A stretch of 64,000 nucleotides of DNA from Halomonas ramblicola (GTDB taxonomy: Bacteria > Pseudomonadota > Gammaproteobacteria > Pseudomonadales > Halomonadaceae), in the NCBI RefSeq assembly GCF_030409215.1, contig NZ_JAUFPL010000032.1, positions 377,638 to 441,637 of the forward strand, read 5' to 3'. Position numbers and translations under genes: made by a program. The notes beneath the pieces were generated by a model. The model had not been told where the DNA came from. It saw only the letters and a list, made by a program, of their open reading frames with translations, and searched no databases. This document shows positions 9,101 through 15,903 of this stretch, piece after piece; the stretch's first letter is position 1, and each line of letters begins with the position of its first letter.

Positions 9101-9424
9101 GCCTCCCAGGCTTGGGTCGACTCGGCGATCTCCAAGACGGTGAACGTGCCCACCGAGTTCCCCTACCAGGAGTTCAAGGACCTCTACCTGGATGCCTATG
9201 CCAGCAAGCTCAAGGGCTGCACCACCTTCCGCTTCAACCCGGAGGCCTTCCAGGGCGTGCTGGTGCGCGAGGACGACCTCAAGAACACCACCTACGTCTT
9301 CGAGCTGGAGAACGGCGAGACCGTGGAGCTCAAGGGCGACGAGAAGGTCATCTACGACGGCGAGGAGCACAACGCGGCCAATCTCTATGACGCATTGAAA
9401 GAGGGCACCTATGGAAAGTGGTAA
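6182..9424 (+). CDS. nrdJa: Class II ribonucleotide reductase, catalytic subunit, with intein
   Basis: Encodes a 1080-residue precursor. Removing a 377-residue intein (residues 317-693) leaves a host protein of 703 residues. The exteins are the catalytic part of the adenosylcobalamin-dependent reductase, which makes deoxynucleotides with or without oxygen. Visible signatures are GRIMSNAGAE, the LKAGCGIGYDFSTLR region, GRRGAQMGTFDV, the split NP/CGEQ radical-site motif and STGT-like APTGTISL. In Pseudomonas the enzyme is likewise split into NrdJa and NrdJb, and nrdJb follows here after 51 bases. The start at the ATG at 6182 gives MSTSTKAVKSS and is preceded by CCGGAG. No class I nrdAB is present in this window. 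Confidence 0.92.
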   Translation: MSTSTKAVKSSNEVPMQAPSRDIWDAKYRLKDRHGKPVDEDVAATWERVARALADVEGDNADEWLPRFRWALEHGAIPAGRIMSNAGAEAYKPAVSLINCTVSRTIRDSMHDILDSVVDAGMTLKAGCGIGYDFSTLRHKGAFVFGAGAGTNGPLAFMDIYDKMCFTVASAGGRRGAQMGTFDVGHPDVKSFIEAKREAGRLRQFNLSLLITDEFMEAVKNDADWPLAFPLHPGEKDDVGEDELIYRDWPVVEEGYTVDAEGRVACRIVEVIKARELWDTIMRSTYDYAEPGFILIDQVNRMNNNWFCEDIRATNPCVTGDTWVQTTEGPRQVAQLIGRPFAVVVDGEVHQSGPEGFFPTATKPVIRLKTAEGYSLKLTYDHRVRRVSAFTRYRTETEWCAAGELRAGDRVLLNDHRDAPEWGGKLDESQGYLLGLLVGDGTLKADKAILSVWPQVAVANGNDSAINDGVRAVMTLAETAARSLPHRADFSGWQKVSGREEYRLSTAALRNLAVEMGMQPGNKAITSELEQASSSGYVGFLRGFFDADGSVQGSQVKGVSVRLAQSDLSRLEAVQRMLQRLGIITTLYRERRHAANRDLPDGKGGHRGYETLPQHELVISGANLERFAERIGFGDRDKQAHLNTLLDGYQRQLNRERFVARVVGYEESGAEAVYDVQVPGINTFDANGFHAHNCGEQPLPPEGACLLGSVNLTRFVIEPFGKQPRFDWERYRQVVAIFTRMLDNVVEISSLPLAGQRREIEAKRRHGMGFLGLGSTLTMLKIPYGSPESLAFTEEVSRNLAIEGWKQALELSREKGMAPALAEDYEITPKMMRERPELKQDGYEVGDKVPGRILHARYSRYMQKVAEVEPELVAALAEHGARFTHHSSIAPTGTISLSLGNNASNGIEPSFSHRYFRNVIQSGKKTKDQVEVVSFELAAYRHFIAADAVESDLPDYFITADAVTPQQHVAVQAASQAWVDSAISKTVNVPTEFPYQEFKDLYLDAYASKLKGCTTFRFNPEAFQGVLVREDDLKNTTYVFELENGETVELKGDEKVIYDGEEHNAANLYDALKEGTYGKW
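7130..8260 (+). other. Intein with LAGLIDADG homing endonuclease domain inside NrdJa
   Basis: Encodes 377 residues from Cys (CVTGDTWV, block A) to the C-terminal His-Asn (ANGFHAHN). Block B is LTYDHRV. Two LAGLIDADG helices are visible, YLLGLLVGDG and FLRGFFDADGS, so the endonuclease looks intact. Block F is AVYDVQVPGINTFDANG. The +1 extein residue is Cys of CGEQ. All splicing residues (Cys1, block B Thr and His, penultimate His, terminal Asn, +1 Cys) are present, so self-splicing is expected. Codon usage is visibly more AT-rich than in the flanking exteins, consistent with horizontal acquisition. Confidence 0.93.
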
Positions 9425-9475
9425 CCGCTCGATCCGTTTCTGCGTCATGAAGACACGTATTGAAGGAGCCTACTG

Positions 9476-10216
9476 ATGGCCGTCGAAATCACGTCCAAGA
9501 TCGTTTCCTACAGCGTCAAGAAGGCGGTGGAAGCGCCGCCGCTGGCTGAGGAGAACCCGCTCACGGTGCGCATCCCCTCGCGCCCCGAGGGCACCCTGGA
9601 GGCTGTGTCGGAGAAGATCTCCTACGTCGGCGCCGAGGGGCGCAAGAAGGTCTACCTGCTGGTGTCGTTCATGCCCGTGGAGGGTGTGCTCGACGGCAAG
9701 CGGGTGGTGATCGAGCGCCCGGTGGAGTTCTTCTTTCCTTCCGGCCAGCTCTCCAGCGAGCACCAGTGGATCACCGCCACCATGCGCAGCCTGTCGCTGG
9801 CCGCCCGCGGCGGCTACGTCACCCAGGCGGTGGCCGACCTGCGCAAGGTGGCCTGGGACAAGGGCCTGGTGCGCTGCGGCATGAACCGCTGGGGCAAGCC
9901 GATGTTCCACGACTCCGAGGTGGCGGCCATCGCCTGGTCGATCCAGCAGATCCTCTATCGTCGTGGCTTCCTCGACCAGGACGGCAACCAGGTGCCGGTG
10001 GAGGACCTGGTGGCCCGTTACGCCAAGCGCCAGGCCAGCGGCCACCTGTGGGAGCCGCCCACCCCCGAGGAGATCGAGAAGGCCGAGCGCGCGGCCGCTG
10101 AGAAGGGCGACGGTCCCACCGTGGTGGGCCACTGCCCGGAGTGCAACGGCGAGCTGATCATGATGGACGGCTGCCCCACTTGCTACGCCGGCTGCGGCTG
10201 GTCGAAGTGCGGCTGA
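9476..10216 (+). CDS. nrdJb: Class II ribonucleotide reductase, second subunit
   Basis: A 246-residue protein matching NrdJb, which in pseudomonads is required with NrdJa for class II reductase activity. It begins MAVEITSKIVSYSVKKA, has a central TSCPD-type region (EHQWITATMRSLSLAARGGY), and ends in a Cys-rich tail: CPECNGELIMMDGCPTCYAGCGWSKCG read as CPEC, CPTC and CG-KCG elements. The tail is suited to metal binding or to re-reducing the active-site disulfide. GAAGGAG precedes the ATG at 9476. It is co-transcribed with nrdJa. Confidence 0.9.
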   Translation: MAVEITSKIVSYSVKKAVEAPPLAEENPLTVRIPSRPEGTLEAVSEKISYVGAEGRKKVYLLVSFMPVEGVLDGKRVVIERPVEFFFPSGQLSSEHQWITATMRSLSLAARGGYVTQAVADLRKVAWDKGLVRCGMNRWGKPMFHDSEVAAIAWSIQQILYRRGFLDQDGNQVPVEDLVARYAKRQASGHLWEPPTPEEIEKAERAAAEKGDGPTVVGHCPECNGELIMMDGCPTCYAGCGWSKCG

Positions 10217-10250
10217 TACAGCAGCACTGACCGGCCGCACCGCGAGAACC

Positions 10251-10278
10251 GCCCCGGGTCACGCCAGTGGTCCGGGGC
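10251..10278. terminator. Stem-loop between convergent nrdJb and hepT
   Basis: GCCCCGG (10251-10257) pairs with CCGGGGC (10272-10278). An inner CAC/GTG pairing extends the stem around a GCCA loop. There is no strong T tract on either side, so termination is inferred only from its position between convergent genes. Confidence 0.4.
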
Positions 10279-10303
10279 AGTGAGTATTAGAGAGGTGCTA
10301 CGC

Positions 10304-10783
10304 CTACTGCTCGAGCGGTGGCAGCGACAGTTTCTCCTCGATGCGTTTCAGGATGGCCAGGATGTCGTCTACCGATCGAATGGCCAGGTTGAGCAGGGCG
10401 GCATTCTTCTCGGGATCATCGGGATAGTCATGCGAGAAGCGGTTTCGGATGATTCTCAGCTGCTGCCACTGATCGCCGCTCTCGAGGAACCCCAGTTTCT
10501 CCAGGCGATTCAGCTTGTCGATCATCGGCCTGTCCTCGTAGGGCTCCTGGAGGACGGCCAGCGTGGCCGGCAGCAGCCGAGCGCCCATGGCGTCCTGCAG
10601 CCTGCCGAAGCGCAGTACGAACTGGTCGAGATCCTGAACGGAGTCATCGTCCAGGGAGGCAAGCTGCTGGCCCGTCAGCGGGAGCTTACCCTCCAGGGAC
10701 CCCAGCGCATGCTGCAGGTGGTGAAGGTGACGTTGGCATTGTCGCCACGCCTCCGCCAGCTGATGCTGGATGACATCGCTCAT
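10304..10783 (-). CDS. hepT: HepT-like HEPN ribonuclease toxin
   Basis: A 159-residue helical protein of the HEPN/DUF86-like group. The motif RNRFSHDY (residues 113-120) matches the RX4HXY signature of HepT. In that signature Arg and His are the ribonuclease residues and the Tyr is the residue AMPylated by the partner antitoxin. Its ATG overlaps the TGA of the upstream nucleotidyltransferase gene, as in two-gene HEPN/MNT (type VII) toxin-antitoxin modules. No signal peptide; cytosolic. I infer a stabilisation or defence role from the pairing. Confidence 0.8.
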   Translation of the reverse strand: MSDVIQHQLAEAWRQCQRHLHHLQHALGSLEGKLPLTGQQLASLDDDSVQDLDQFVLRFGRLQDAMGARLLPATLAVLQEPYEDRPMIDKLNRLEKLGFLESGDQWQQLRIIRNRFSHDYPDDPEKNAALLNLAIRSVDDILAILKRIEEKLSLPPLEQ

Positions 10784-11085
10784 AGCCTGACCCCGGTGCG
10801 CTCGGCAATCTCGAAGATCGGTGGATGCTCGCCCCGGCCGGGATAGTCAATCAGAAGGTCGATCTTCTGCTCACCGATGGCCTGCTGAACCCGAATCTGG
10901 AAGTCGATCTCGGCACGGACGATCTCCTCGACATCGGTCATGTCGGTCGAGATCAGCAGATCGATATCCCCCCCCCGGGCGCTGTCGTCAGCGCGGGATC
11001 CGAACAGGATCACGCACGCGCCGGGACCGAAACAGTGTCGAGCGGCCTGTCGGATAACCTGTTGCTGCTGGGGTGTCAGCCGCAT
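10780..11085 (-). CDS. mntA: MntA-like minimal nucleotidyltransferase antitoxin
   Basis: A 101-residue minimal nucleotidyltransferase. The catalytic signature GSRADDSARGGDIDLL (residues 29-44) supplies the GS motif and the paired Asp40/Asp42. MntA-type antitoxins transfer AMP to the Tyr of HepT and so neutralise it. The frame is open for a further 56 codons upstream, but that extension is low-complexity and belongs to the ubiU side. The start at the ATG at 11085 gives the standard MRLTPQQQQ N-terminus. It precedes hepT with a four-base overlap. Confidence 0.8.
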   Translation of the reverse strand: MRLTPQQQQVIRQAARHCFGPGACVILFGSRADDSARGGDIDLLISTDMTDVEEIVRAEIDFQIRVQQAIGEQKIDLLIDYPGRGEHPPIFEIAERTGVRL

Positions 11086-11119
11086 CGTGCTCTCCCGATC
11101 GATGTTCGATGAGAGGAGA

Positions 11120-11317
11120 TTAGCACAGGGCGGGGTCGCGCCTGCCGCGGGCGTGGGCGTAGTCGATGCCCTCCCGGGCGCGCCGGTCGGTGAAGTTGAG
11201 CCCGGCGAACCGGCGGGCGTTGGTGGTGTTCTGGAAGCCGAAATAGACGGCATCGGCCCCTTCGTCCACGGCGCGCTTCAGGGCCGGCAGGTTGCCGGCG
11301 GGGCAGACGAGCTCCAT
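11120..11317 (-). pseudogene. ubiU: Truncated ubiU (U32 peptidase family), N-terminal 58 residues only
   Basis: A 65-codon frame begins MELVCPAGNLPALKRAVDEG and continues through ADAVYFGFQNTTNARRF, the conserved N-terminus of UbiU/YhbU. UbiU is a [4Fe-4S] U32-family protein needed for oxygen-independent ubiquinone hydroxylation and is normally about 330 residues. Homology stops at HARGRR; seven unrelated residues and a TAA follow, and the mntA/hepT pair starts about 35 bases on. The rest of ubiU and its usual partner ubiV are absent here, so this copy is broken. GGAGGCTCGCC precedes the ATG. Confidence 0.75.
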
Positions 11318-11375
11318 GGCGAGCCTCCTCTTGCGGAAAACCCGACCAGGCTAGTCGACGGCCCCGTCGGCCCCC

Positions 11376-11389
11376 TTGATTCGGGTCAT
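11376..11389. promoter_or_regulatory. FNR/ANR/DNR-type half-conserved box
   Basis: TTGATTCGGGTCAT matches TTGAT-N4-ATCAA with a perfect left half and a three-of-five right half. It lies 59-72 bases upstream of the ubiU remnant on one strand and about 130 bases upstream of the globin on the other. ubiU genes are commonly under anaerobic control, so the box probably served ubiU. Confidence 0.45.
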
Positions 11390-11519
11390 GGTGAAGGGGG
11401 ATTCACGGTGGGCATGACGCAGGTCACGCCGGGACCATCGAGGGGGCACTCGGCGAATCCTGACGCGATCCTCTGGCCTAGGCTTGTGTCAGGCATGCTC
11501 ACCAGCAGGTGGTGTGGTC

Positions 11520-11948
11520 ATGGACATCGAACGCCTCTTCGATGCGAGTTACGTGCGGGTACTGAGCCGGGAGCTCGAGGGACAGGGGTTCTTCGAGGCC
11601 TTCTATGAGCGCTTCCTCGCCGCCTCCCCGGAGGTGGCGACGAAGTTTCGCCATACCGACATGGCGCGACAGCAGGTCATGCTCAAGAAGGCCTTCTACC
11701 ATCTGCTGGCCTTCTATGCCTCGAGCCATGCCGACTACTATCTGCAGGAGGTGGCGATCAGTCACAGTCGCGCGTACCTCGACATCTCCCCGTCGCTCTA
11801 TGACCTCTGGCTCGAGAGCCTGATCGACACGGTTCGCGCCTTCGACGCGCAGTTCGATGACGAGGTGGAACTGGCATGGCGACTGGTGATGACGCCGGGC
11901 ATCGTCTACATGACGTTCCATTACGACCGGGGTGTCCGCTCCCATTAG
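11520..11948 (+). CDS. Single-domain globin
   Basis: A 142-residue haem protein with the globin fold. The proximal His is in VAISHSRAYLDIS (His82), and CD-region and E-helix features are in ATKFRHTDMARQQVMLKKAFYHLLAFY. The length fits a one-domain globin without a sensor or reductase module. Set among NO-response genes, it probably binds or detoxifies NO/O2, but this is inferred from context. The start at the ATG at 11520 follows a weak AGGTGG; a GTG three or six bases earlier is possible. It is convergent with the hemerythrin gene. Confidence 0.75.
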   Translation: MDIERLFDASYVRVLSRELEGQGFFEAFYERFLAASPEVATKFRHTDMARQQVMLKKAFYHLLAFYASSHADYYLQEVAISHSRAYLDISPSLYDLWLESLIDTVRAFDAQFDDEVELAWRLVMTPGIVYMTFHYDRGVRSH

Positions 11949-11963
11949 ACCCATGCCATTAGC

Positions 11964-11986
11964 CCCCATGGGCGACGCCCATGGGG
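11964..11986. terminator. Strong stem-loop between convergent globin and hemerythrin genes
   Basis: CCCCATGGGC (11964-11973) and GCCCATGGGG (11977-11986) form a perfect 10-bp stem with a three-base loop. It lacks a clear T run, but its position 16 bases after the globin stop and 31 before the hemerythrin stop suits a bidirectional terminator. Confidence 0.5.
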
Positions 11987-12016
11987 TCGATGCGGTGGAT
12001 TCATTTGATGGCCGGA

Positions 12017-12631
12017 TCAGGAGGAATGGGCCGGCCTGGCGTCGCAGAGCGGACAGAAGTCGGCCTGCTCGTCGTGGCCCAGGCGCAGTCCGGTGCGGTT
12101 CTCGGCGATCCGCCGGTAGAGTTCCTGGAAGCTCGGGCTGCCTTCGGCGGGACTGGCCAGGGACACGCCGAGGTCCAGGTCGTCGAGTTCGGCGGCCGGG
12201 AAGTGGGCTTCGAGCAGTGGCAGGGCCCGATGATCCTCAGTGTGCAGGTGGTGGTGGTAGAGCTCGCTGAAGGCCCGGGCCAGGTTGAGGACGTTGAGAT
12301 CCAGGCCTTCCTCGGGGGTGGCGTCCGCGTGTTGCATCCTCTCCTCCAGCTCCCGGCCGTAGCGAGCGATGCGGCGATGCTCCTCGGTGAGCACCTCGAG
12401 GAGCTCGCGGCTCTCGGGAAGGCGTGCGGCGAGACGGGCGAACAGCCGATCCTCCACCCGGTGGTGCCACTCCTCGGGTTGATGGGTCAGGTAGTGGAAG
12501 AGGCGGGCCAGCAGGCGGTAGTCGGGAATCTCGTCGCAGGCGGCGATATGCAGCTGGCGGTCGAGGATGCAGATCAGCGCCTGATAGCGATGGTGGTCGG
12601 CATGCAGGCGTTCGAGGACGATGGCTCTCAT
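12017..12631 (-). CDS. Hemerythrin HHE-domain protein
   Basis: A 204-residue cytosolic protein with repeated His/Glu ligands typical of HHE cation-binding domains: LHADHHRYQAL near the start, EEWHHRVEDRLF, TEEHRRIARYG and ELYHHHLHTEDHRALPLL. These would hold a di-iron centre. The tail has a CPLC motif. Such proteins bind O2 or NO or handle iron during nitrosative stress. It follows ytfE by 59 bases on the same strand, so it is probably in the NorR/sigma-54 transcription unit. GGGGAGG precedes the ATG. Confidence 0.8.
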   Translation of the reverse strand: MRAIVLERLHADHHRYQALICILDRQLHIAACDEIPDYRLLARLFHYLTHQPEEWHHRVEDRLFARLAARLPESRELLEVLTEEHRRIARYGRELEERMQHADATPEEGLDLNVLNLARAFSELYHHHLHTEDHRALPLLEAHFPAAELDDLDLGVSLASPAEGSPSFQELYRRIAENRTGLRLGHDEQADFCPLCDARPAHSS

Positions 12632-12690
12632 GGTGACCTCCCCGGCGCGTCGCCGCCGGGGCGACGCACCGTCGTGGGTATGGCCGGCGT

Positions 12691-13347
12691 TCAGCCGGCG
12701 CGTTCGAACAGCAGGTTGTTCTCCAGGTGGATGTGCTGCATCAGGTCGTCGCGGAACTCACGTAGCCCGGTGTAGAGGGCGCGCCAGGTGGTGCAGGCAC
12801 CCTTGGGTGGGGTGATGTCGTCGGTCAGGGCGGCGAGGCGCTCGAGGTGTTCACCGTGGTCGTCGTGTTCCTGGCGCATCACCGCGATGGGGCCCTGGAC
12901 CTGGGTGCCCGCGCCCCGGCGCAGCAGCGGGAAGAGGATCTGCTCCTCCTTTTGCATATGGCTCTCCATCTCCTGATAGAGCTCGGCCAGCAGGTCGGCC
13001 AGGCCATTGGGGCAGGTGTCGCGGCTGCCGTGGACCTGCTCCACCCGTTGCGCCATGCGCAGCAGTTCGGGCAGCTGCTGGCGGTGCACGTCGTGGTAGC
13101 GAGTCAGGATATGGTCGATCAGTTCGGCGTTGCTGGCCGCCTGCCAGTCACGCGCCTCGTGCTCGCCCTGCGGCAGGGCCTCGAGCTGGGCCACCAACGC
13201 CTCGGGACTCAGGCCAACGCGTTCGGCGGCCTCGCGCAGGCTGATGCGGCCGCCGCAGCAGAAGTCGATGTGGTGGTCGCGGAAGACCCGGGTCGCACCG
13301 GGCAGGGTCAGGGCGGTGCGGCCAACGGTCTGTTCCAGCAGGCTCAT
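12691..13347 (-). CDS. ytfE: Iron-sulfur cluster repair di-iron protein (YtfE/DnrN/ScdA family)
   Basis: A 218-residue protein with the ScdA N-terminal domain, including the DFCCGG motif at residues 28-33. A hemerythrin-like di-iron domain follows, with ligands in LIDHILTRYHDVHR, MESHMQKEEQILFP, MRQEHDDHGEHL and MQHIHLENNLLF. The family repairs NO- or oxidatively damaged Fe-S clusters in the cytosol. It is divergent from norR and sits behind a sigma-54 promoter and NorR-type enhancers. GAGGAG precedes the ATG at 13347. Confidence 0.9.
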   Translation of the reverse strand: MSLLEQTVGRTALTLPGATRVFRDHHIDFCCGGRISLREAAERVGLSPEALVAQLEALPQGEHEARDWQAASNAELIDHILTRYHDVHRQQLPELLRMAQRVEQVHGSRDTCPNGLADLLAELYQEMESHMQKEEQILFPLLRRGAGTQVQGPIAVMRQEHDDHGEHLERLAALTDDITPPKGACTTWRALYTGLREFRDDLMQHIHLENNLLFERAG

Positions 13348-13390
13348 GGCAGTACTCCTCGTGGGTGAAGGATGGATTCACCCCTCTCTT

Positions 13391-13406
13391 AGCAAGGCAC
13401 ATGCCA
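13391..13406 (-). promoter_or_regulatory. Sigma-54 promoter for ytfE-hemerythrin
   Basis: Read on the minus strand the sequence is TGGCATGTGCCTTGCT. This matches the -24/-12 consensus TGGCAYG-N4-TTGCW at every constrained position, with GG and GC separated by ten bases. It lies 44-59 bases upstream of the ytfE ATG. The divergent norR gene encodes the matching sigma-54 activator. Confidence 0.85.
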
Positions 13407-13421
13407 GCTTTTCGGCCACCG

Positions 13422-13484
13422 GGTGACGGGCCCCGGGTGGTGTCAGGGTGAAAAATACCCCATGCTGTCAGGGTGCTTTGGACC
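13422..13484. promoter_or_regulatory. Three NorR-type enhancer sites at 25-bp spacing
   Basis: Two exact GGT-N7-ACC sites lie at 13447-13459 and 13472-13484. A third, GGT-N7-CCC, lies at 13422-13434. The three start exactly 25 bp apart. GGT-N7-ACC is the known NorR recognition core in Ralstonia, and NorR-activated promoters usually carry three sites. They are upstream of the sigma-54 promoter of ytfE and overlap the norR 5-prime leader, which would also permit autoregulation. Confidence 0.8.
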
Positions 13485-13503
13485 CAGGAGGGTGGCGATC
13501 ACC

Positions 13504-15030
13504 ATGCTGGACGAGACCCTGCTGGCGGACCTGGTCGCCGACCTGCCCAGCGCCGTGCGCCTGCAGCGCCTGGTGCGCACCCTGCGCGAGGGCTTTCGCT
13601 GCGGTGCCGTCTGCCTGCTGCGCCTGGAAGAGGATGCCCTGGTACCGGTGGCGGTGGAGGGGCTGGTGCGCGAGGCGCTGGGCCGGCGCTTCGAGTTGGC
13701 CCAGCATCCGCGCCTGTCGACCATCCTCGCCAGCCGACGCACCACCCTATTCCCGCCGGACGTCCGTCTGCCCGACCCCTATGACGGCCTGGTGGAGCAG
13801 CAGCCCGGTCAGCCGCTGCACGTGCACGACTGCATGGGCATCAGCCTGCACGTCGAGGGCGAGCCCTGGGGCGTGCTGACCTTGGATGCGCTGGAGGCGG
13901 GAACCTTCGATGGCGACGACCGGGCGGCGCTGGAGCGCTATGCCCTCCTCATCGAAGCGGCGGTACGCGTCAGCCGGCTGGAGCACGATCTGCGGGCCCT
14001 GCGCATGACCCGCGAGGATGCCGGCCTGGCCCAGGCGCCGCTCGAAACCCGCGAGATCCTCGGTCACAGCGCGGTGCTGCGGCAGCTGTTGCGGGAGCTG
14101 GACGTGGTGGCGCAATCCGATCTGCCGGTGCTGCTGAGCGGCGAGACCGGCGTCGGCAAGGAGCTGTTCGCGCGGCGGCTGCATCGCCGCTCGGCTCGCC
14201 ATGCGGCGCCGCTGGTGCAGGTCAACTGCGCCGCGCTGCCCGAGTCGCTGGCCGAGAGCGAGCTGTTCGGTCACGTGAAGGGGGCCTTCTCCGGCGCCAG
14301 CGCCGCGCGGGCCGGGCGCTTCGAGGCGGCCGACGGCGGCACCCTGCTGCTCGACGAGGTGGGGGAGCTGTCGCTGCCGGTCCAGGCCAAGCTGCTGCGC
14401 GCCCTGCAGGAGGGCGAGGTGCAGCGACTGGGCGAGGACATGCCGCGCCGTGTCGATGTCCGCATCATCGCCGCGACCAATCGTCGCCTGGCCGAAGCGG
14501 TGCGCGAGGGCAGCTTTCGCCCCGACCTCTATCACCGGCTGTCGGTCTATCCGGTGGCCATCCCGCCGCTGCGCGAGCGGGGCAGTGACGTCCTGGTGCT
14601 GGCGGGGCACTTCCTGGAGATCAACCGCGTTCGTCTGGGAGTGCGCAGCCTGCGCCTCGCGCCGGAAGCCGAGGCGGCACTGTTGGCCTATGCCTGGCCG
14701 GGCAACGTGCGTGAGCTGGAGCATGTGATCAGCCGCGCGGCGATCAAGGCGCTCACGCGGGGAGCGCGGCGCGACGATATCGTCACCCTGCTACCCGAGT
14801 GGCTCGACCTGCCCGTGCCGGAGCGGGCCGATGATAGCGGTTCCGGCACACCGTCCGAGCCGGCGGCCGCGGCGCCGCTGCCGCTGCGCGATCGGGTCGA
14901 GCAGGCCCAGCGGGCGGCGATCCGCGAGGCCCTGACGGCTTGCGAAGGCAGCTGGGCGGCCGCGGCCCGGCGCCTGGAGGTGGATCCCAGCAACCTGCAC
15001 AAGATCGCCCGGCGGTTGGGGATCAAGTAG
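13504..15030 (+). CDS. norR: NO-responsive sigma-54 activator NorR
   Basis: A 508-residue bacterial enhancer-binding protein. It has an N-terminal GAF domain (about 1-180; binds a non-haem iron that senses NO in the known family), then a central AAA+ domain with Walker A GETGVGKE, Walker B GGTLLLDEVGEL and the sigma-54 contact loop. A C-terminal Fis-type helix-turn-helix ends NLHKIARRLGIK. The contact loop reads GAFSGA at residues 260-265, where the family norm is GAFTGA. The start at the ATG at 13504 follows AGGAGGGTGG. It is divergent from ytfE, its presumed target. Confidence 0.88.
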   Translation: MLDETLLADLVADLPSAVRLQRLVRTLREGFRCGAVCLLRLEEDALVPVAVEGLVREALGRRFELAQHPRLSTILASRRTTLFPPDVRLPDPYDGLVEQQPGQPLHVHDCMGISLHVEGEPWGVLTLDALEAGTFDGDDRAALERYALLIEAAVRVSRLEHDLRALRMTREDAGLAQAPLETREILGHSAVLRQLLRELDVVAQSDLPVLLSGETGVGKELFARRLHRRSARHAAPLVQVNCAALPESLAESELFGHVKGAFSGASAARAGRFEAADGGTLLLDEVGELSLPVQAKLLRALQEGEVQRLGEDMPRRVDVRIIAATNRRLAEAVREGSFRPDLYHRLSVYPVAIPPLRERGSDVLVLAGHFLEINRVRLGVRSLRLAPEAEAALLAYAWPGNVRELEHVISRAAIKALTRGARRDDIVTLLPEWLDLPVPERADDSGSGTPSEPAAAAPLPLRDRVEQAQRAAIREALTACEGSWAAAARRLEVDPSNLHKIARRLGIK

Positions 15031-15117
15031 CCCGCGGTGCCCGGGGCGGGGCGCGCCCGATGCTCGGGCCTGGATCCGCCCAGTGCCTGTCCGAACCGGC
15101 TTTCCCATGGGAACACG

Positions 15118-15136
15118 GGCTGCCTTGACGGCAGCC
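15118..15136. terminator. Stem-loop after norR
   Basis: GGCTGCC (15118-15124) pairs with GGCAGCC (15130-15136) around a five-base loop. It lies between norR and the next operon, just before the NsrR-like site; it could end norR transcription. Confidence 0.4.
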
Positions 15137-15153
15137 TCTCCTCGGCTACCATT

Positions 15154-15176
15154 AAGATGTATTTTCAATGAATGTT
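15154..15176. promoter_or_regulatory. NsrR-like operator before the small secreted protein/sdhB operon
   Basis: The 11-1-11 palindrome has the left arm AAGATGTATTT (15154-15164), which is the NsrR half-site consensus. The right arm, CAATGAATGTT (15166-15176), matches it at 7 of 11 positions. It ends 18 bases before the ATG at 15195. NsrR is an NO-sensing repressor; its gene is not in this window. Confidence 0.6.
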
Positions 15177-15194
15177 ATTGGCCTAGGAGGTTCC

Positions 15195-15527
15195 ATGCCA
15201 TTTCACCCGCGCGCCTGGCGCCTTGCCGCCCCCCTGGTGGTGGCCGCGCTTCTACTGCCGGCCGGCGTAACCATGGCGGACGACCACGAGATGGCCAGTG
15301 ACGACAGTTGGCTGCCTAGCCTGATCACCGAGACGCCGCAGGAAGGCTTCGCCCTGGCGGTGACCCTGGCCCAGAAGGGGGTGGCGACCACCCAGCCTGA
15401 TGCCGAGGTGCGCCAGGACCTGCGTCCCGAGTATGCGGAAGATCCCGACAGCCTGACCGCGGCCTCACAGGTGATCGCCACGCATTTCCAGACCGTGGCT
15501 GCGGCCAACGATTATTGGCGGGAGTAA
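15195..15527 (+). CDS. Small secreted protein of unknown function
   Basis: A 110-residue protein with a clear signal peptide: the positively charged start MPFHPRAWR, the hydrophobic core LAAPLVVAALLLPAGV, and a likely cleavage near TMADDHE. The mature part is acidic (SDDSWLPSLITETPQEGF) and has no motif I recognise. TAGGAGG lies just before the ATG. It follows the NsrR-like box and heads a probable three-gene operon with a PpyR-like membrane protein and sdhB, suggesting an envelope role during NO stress. Confidence 0.65.
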   Translation: MPFHPRAWRLAAPLVVAALLLPAGVTMADDHEMASDDSWLPSLITETPQEGFALAVTLAQKGVATTQPDAEVRQDLRPEYAEDPDSLTAASQVIATHFQTVAAANDYWRE

Positions 15528-15572
15528 CCCTGCCTGAGAGCGAGTGCTTGGTGAATGACGGGAGGGACCACC

Positions 15573-15806
15573 ATGCTTGAACTGTTCCGAGATGCGTATC
15601 GCACCCATGTCTGTGGCAATGCTGTGATGCTCACTGGGCTATGCTTGCTGGTGCTGGGCGTGCTCGGCGGCTATGTCGTAGACACTCGACTGTCGTTGTC
15701 GCTGCAGGTGCTGGCTCACCTGCTGGTCATTGCTGGCCCGACGCTGATCAAGTTTGGCTATGTGATGCGCATCTATGCCCGTCACCGGTTGCACTTGGCC
15801 TACTGA
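15573..15806 (+). CDS. Small two-helix membrane protein, PpyR-like
   Basis: A 77-residue protein with two hydrophobic helices (AVMLTGLCLLVLGVLGGYVV and VLAHLLVIAGPTLIKFGYVM), separated by a short polar loop, and a basic tail. The arrangement recalls PpyR of Pseudomonas aeruginosa, which is also encoded beside a flavohaemoglobin gene; I make the link from memory of that neighbourhood and general sequence character. GGGAGGG precedes the ATG at 15573. Function in NO response is inferred. Confidence 0.55.
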   Translation: MLELFRDAYRTHVCGNAVMLTGLCLLVLGVLGGYVVDTRLSLSLQVLAHLLVIAGPTLIKFGYVMRIYARHRLHLAY

Positions 15807-15903
15807 GCCGGCGGACCAGGTCACCGCCGGCCACGGATGTTGGCATCCTGGTGGCCTCGTCGCCTGGCGTTGCCCCTGGGCCCGGCTCTTAAGGAGAGGC
15901 GTC

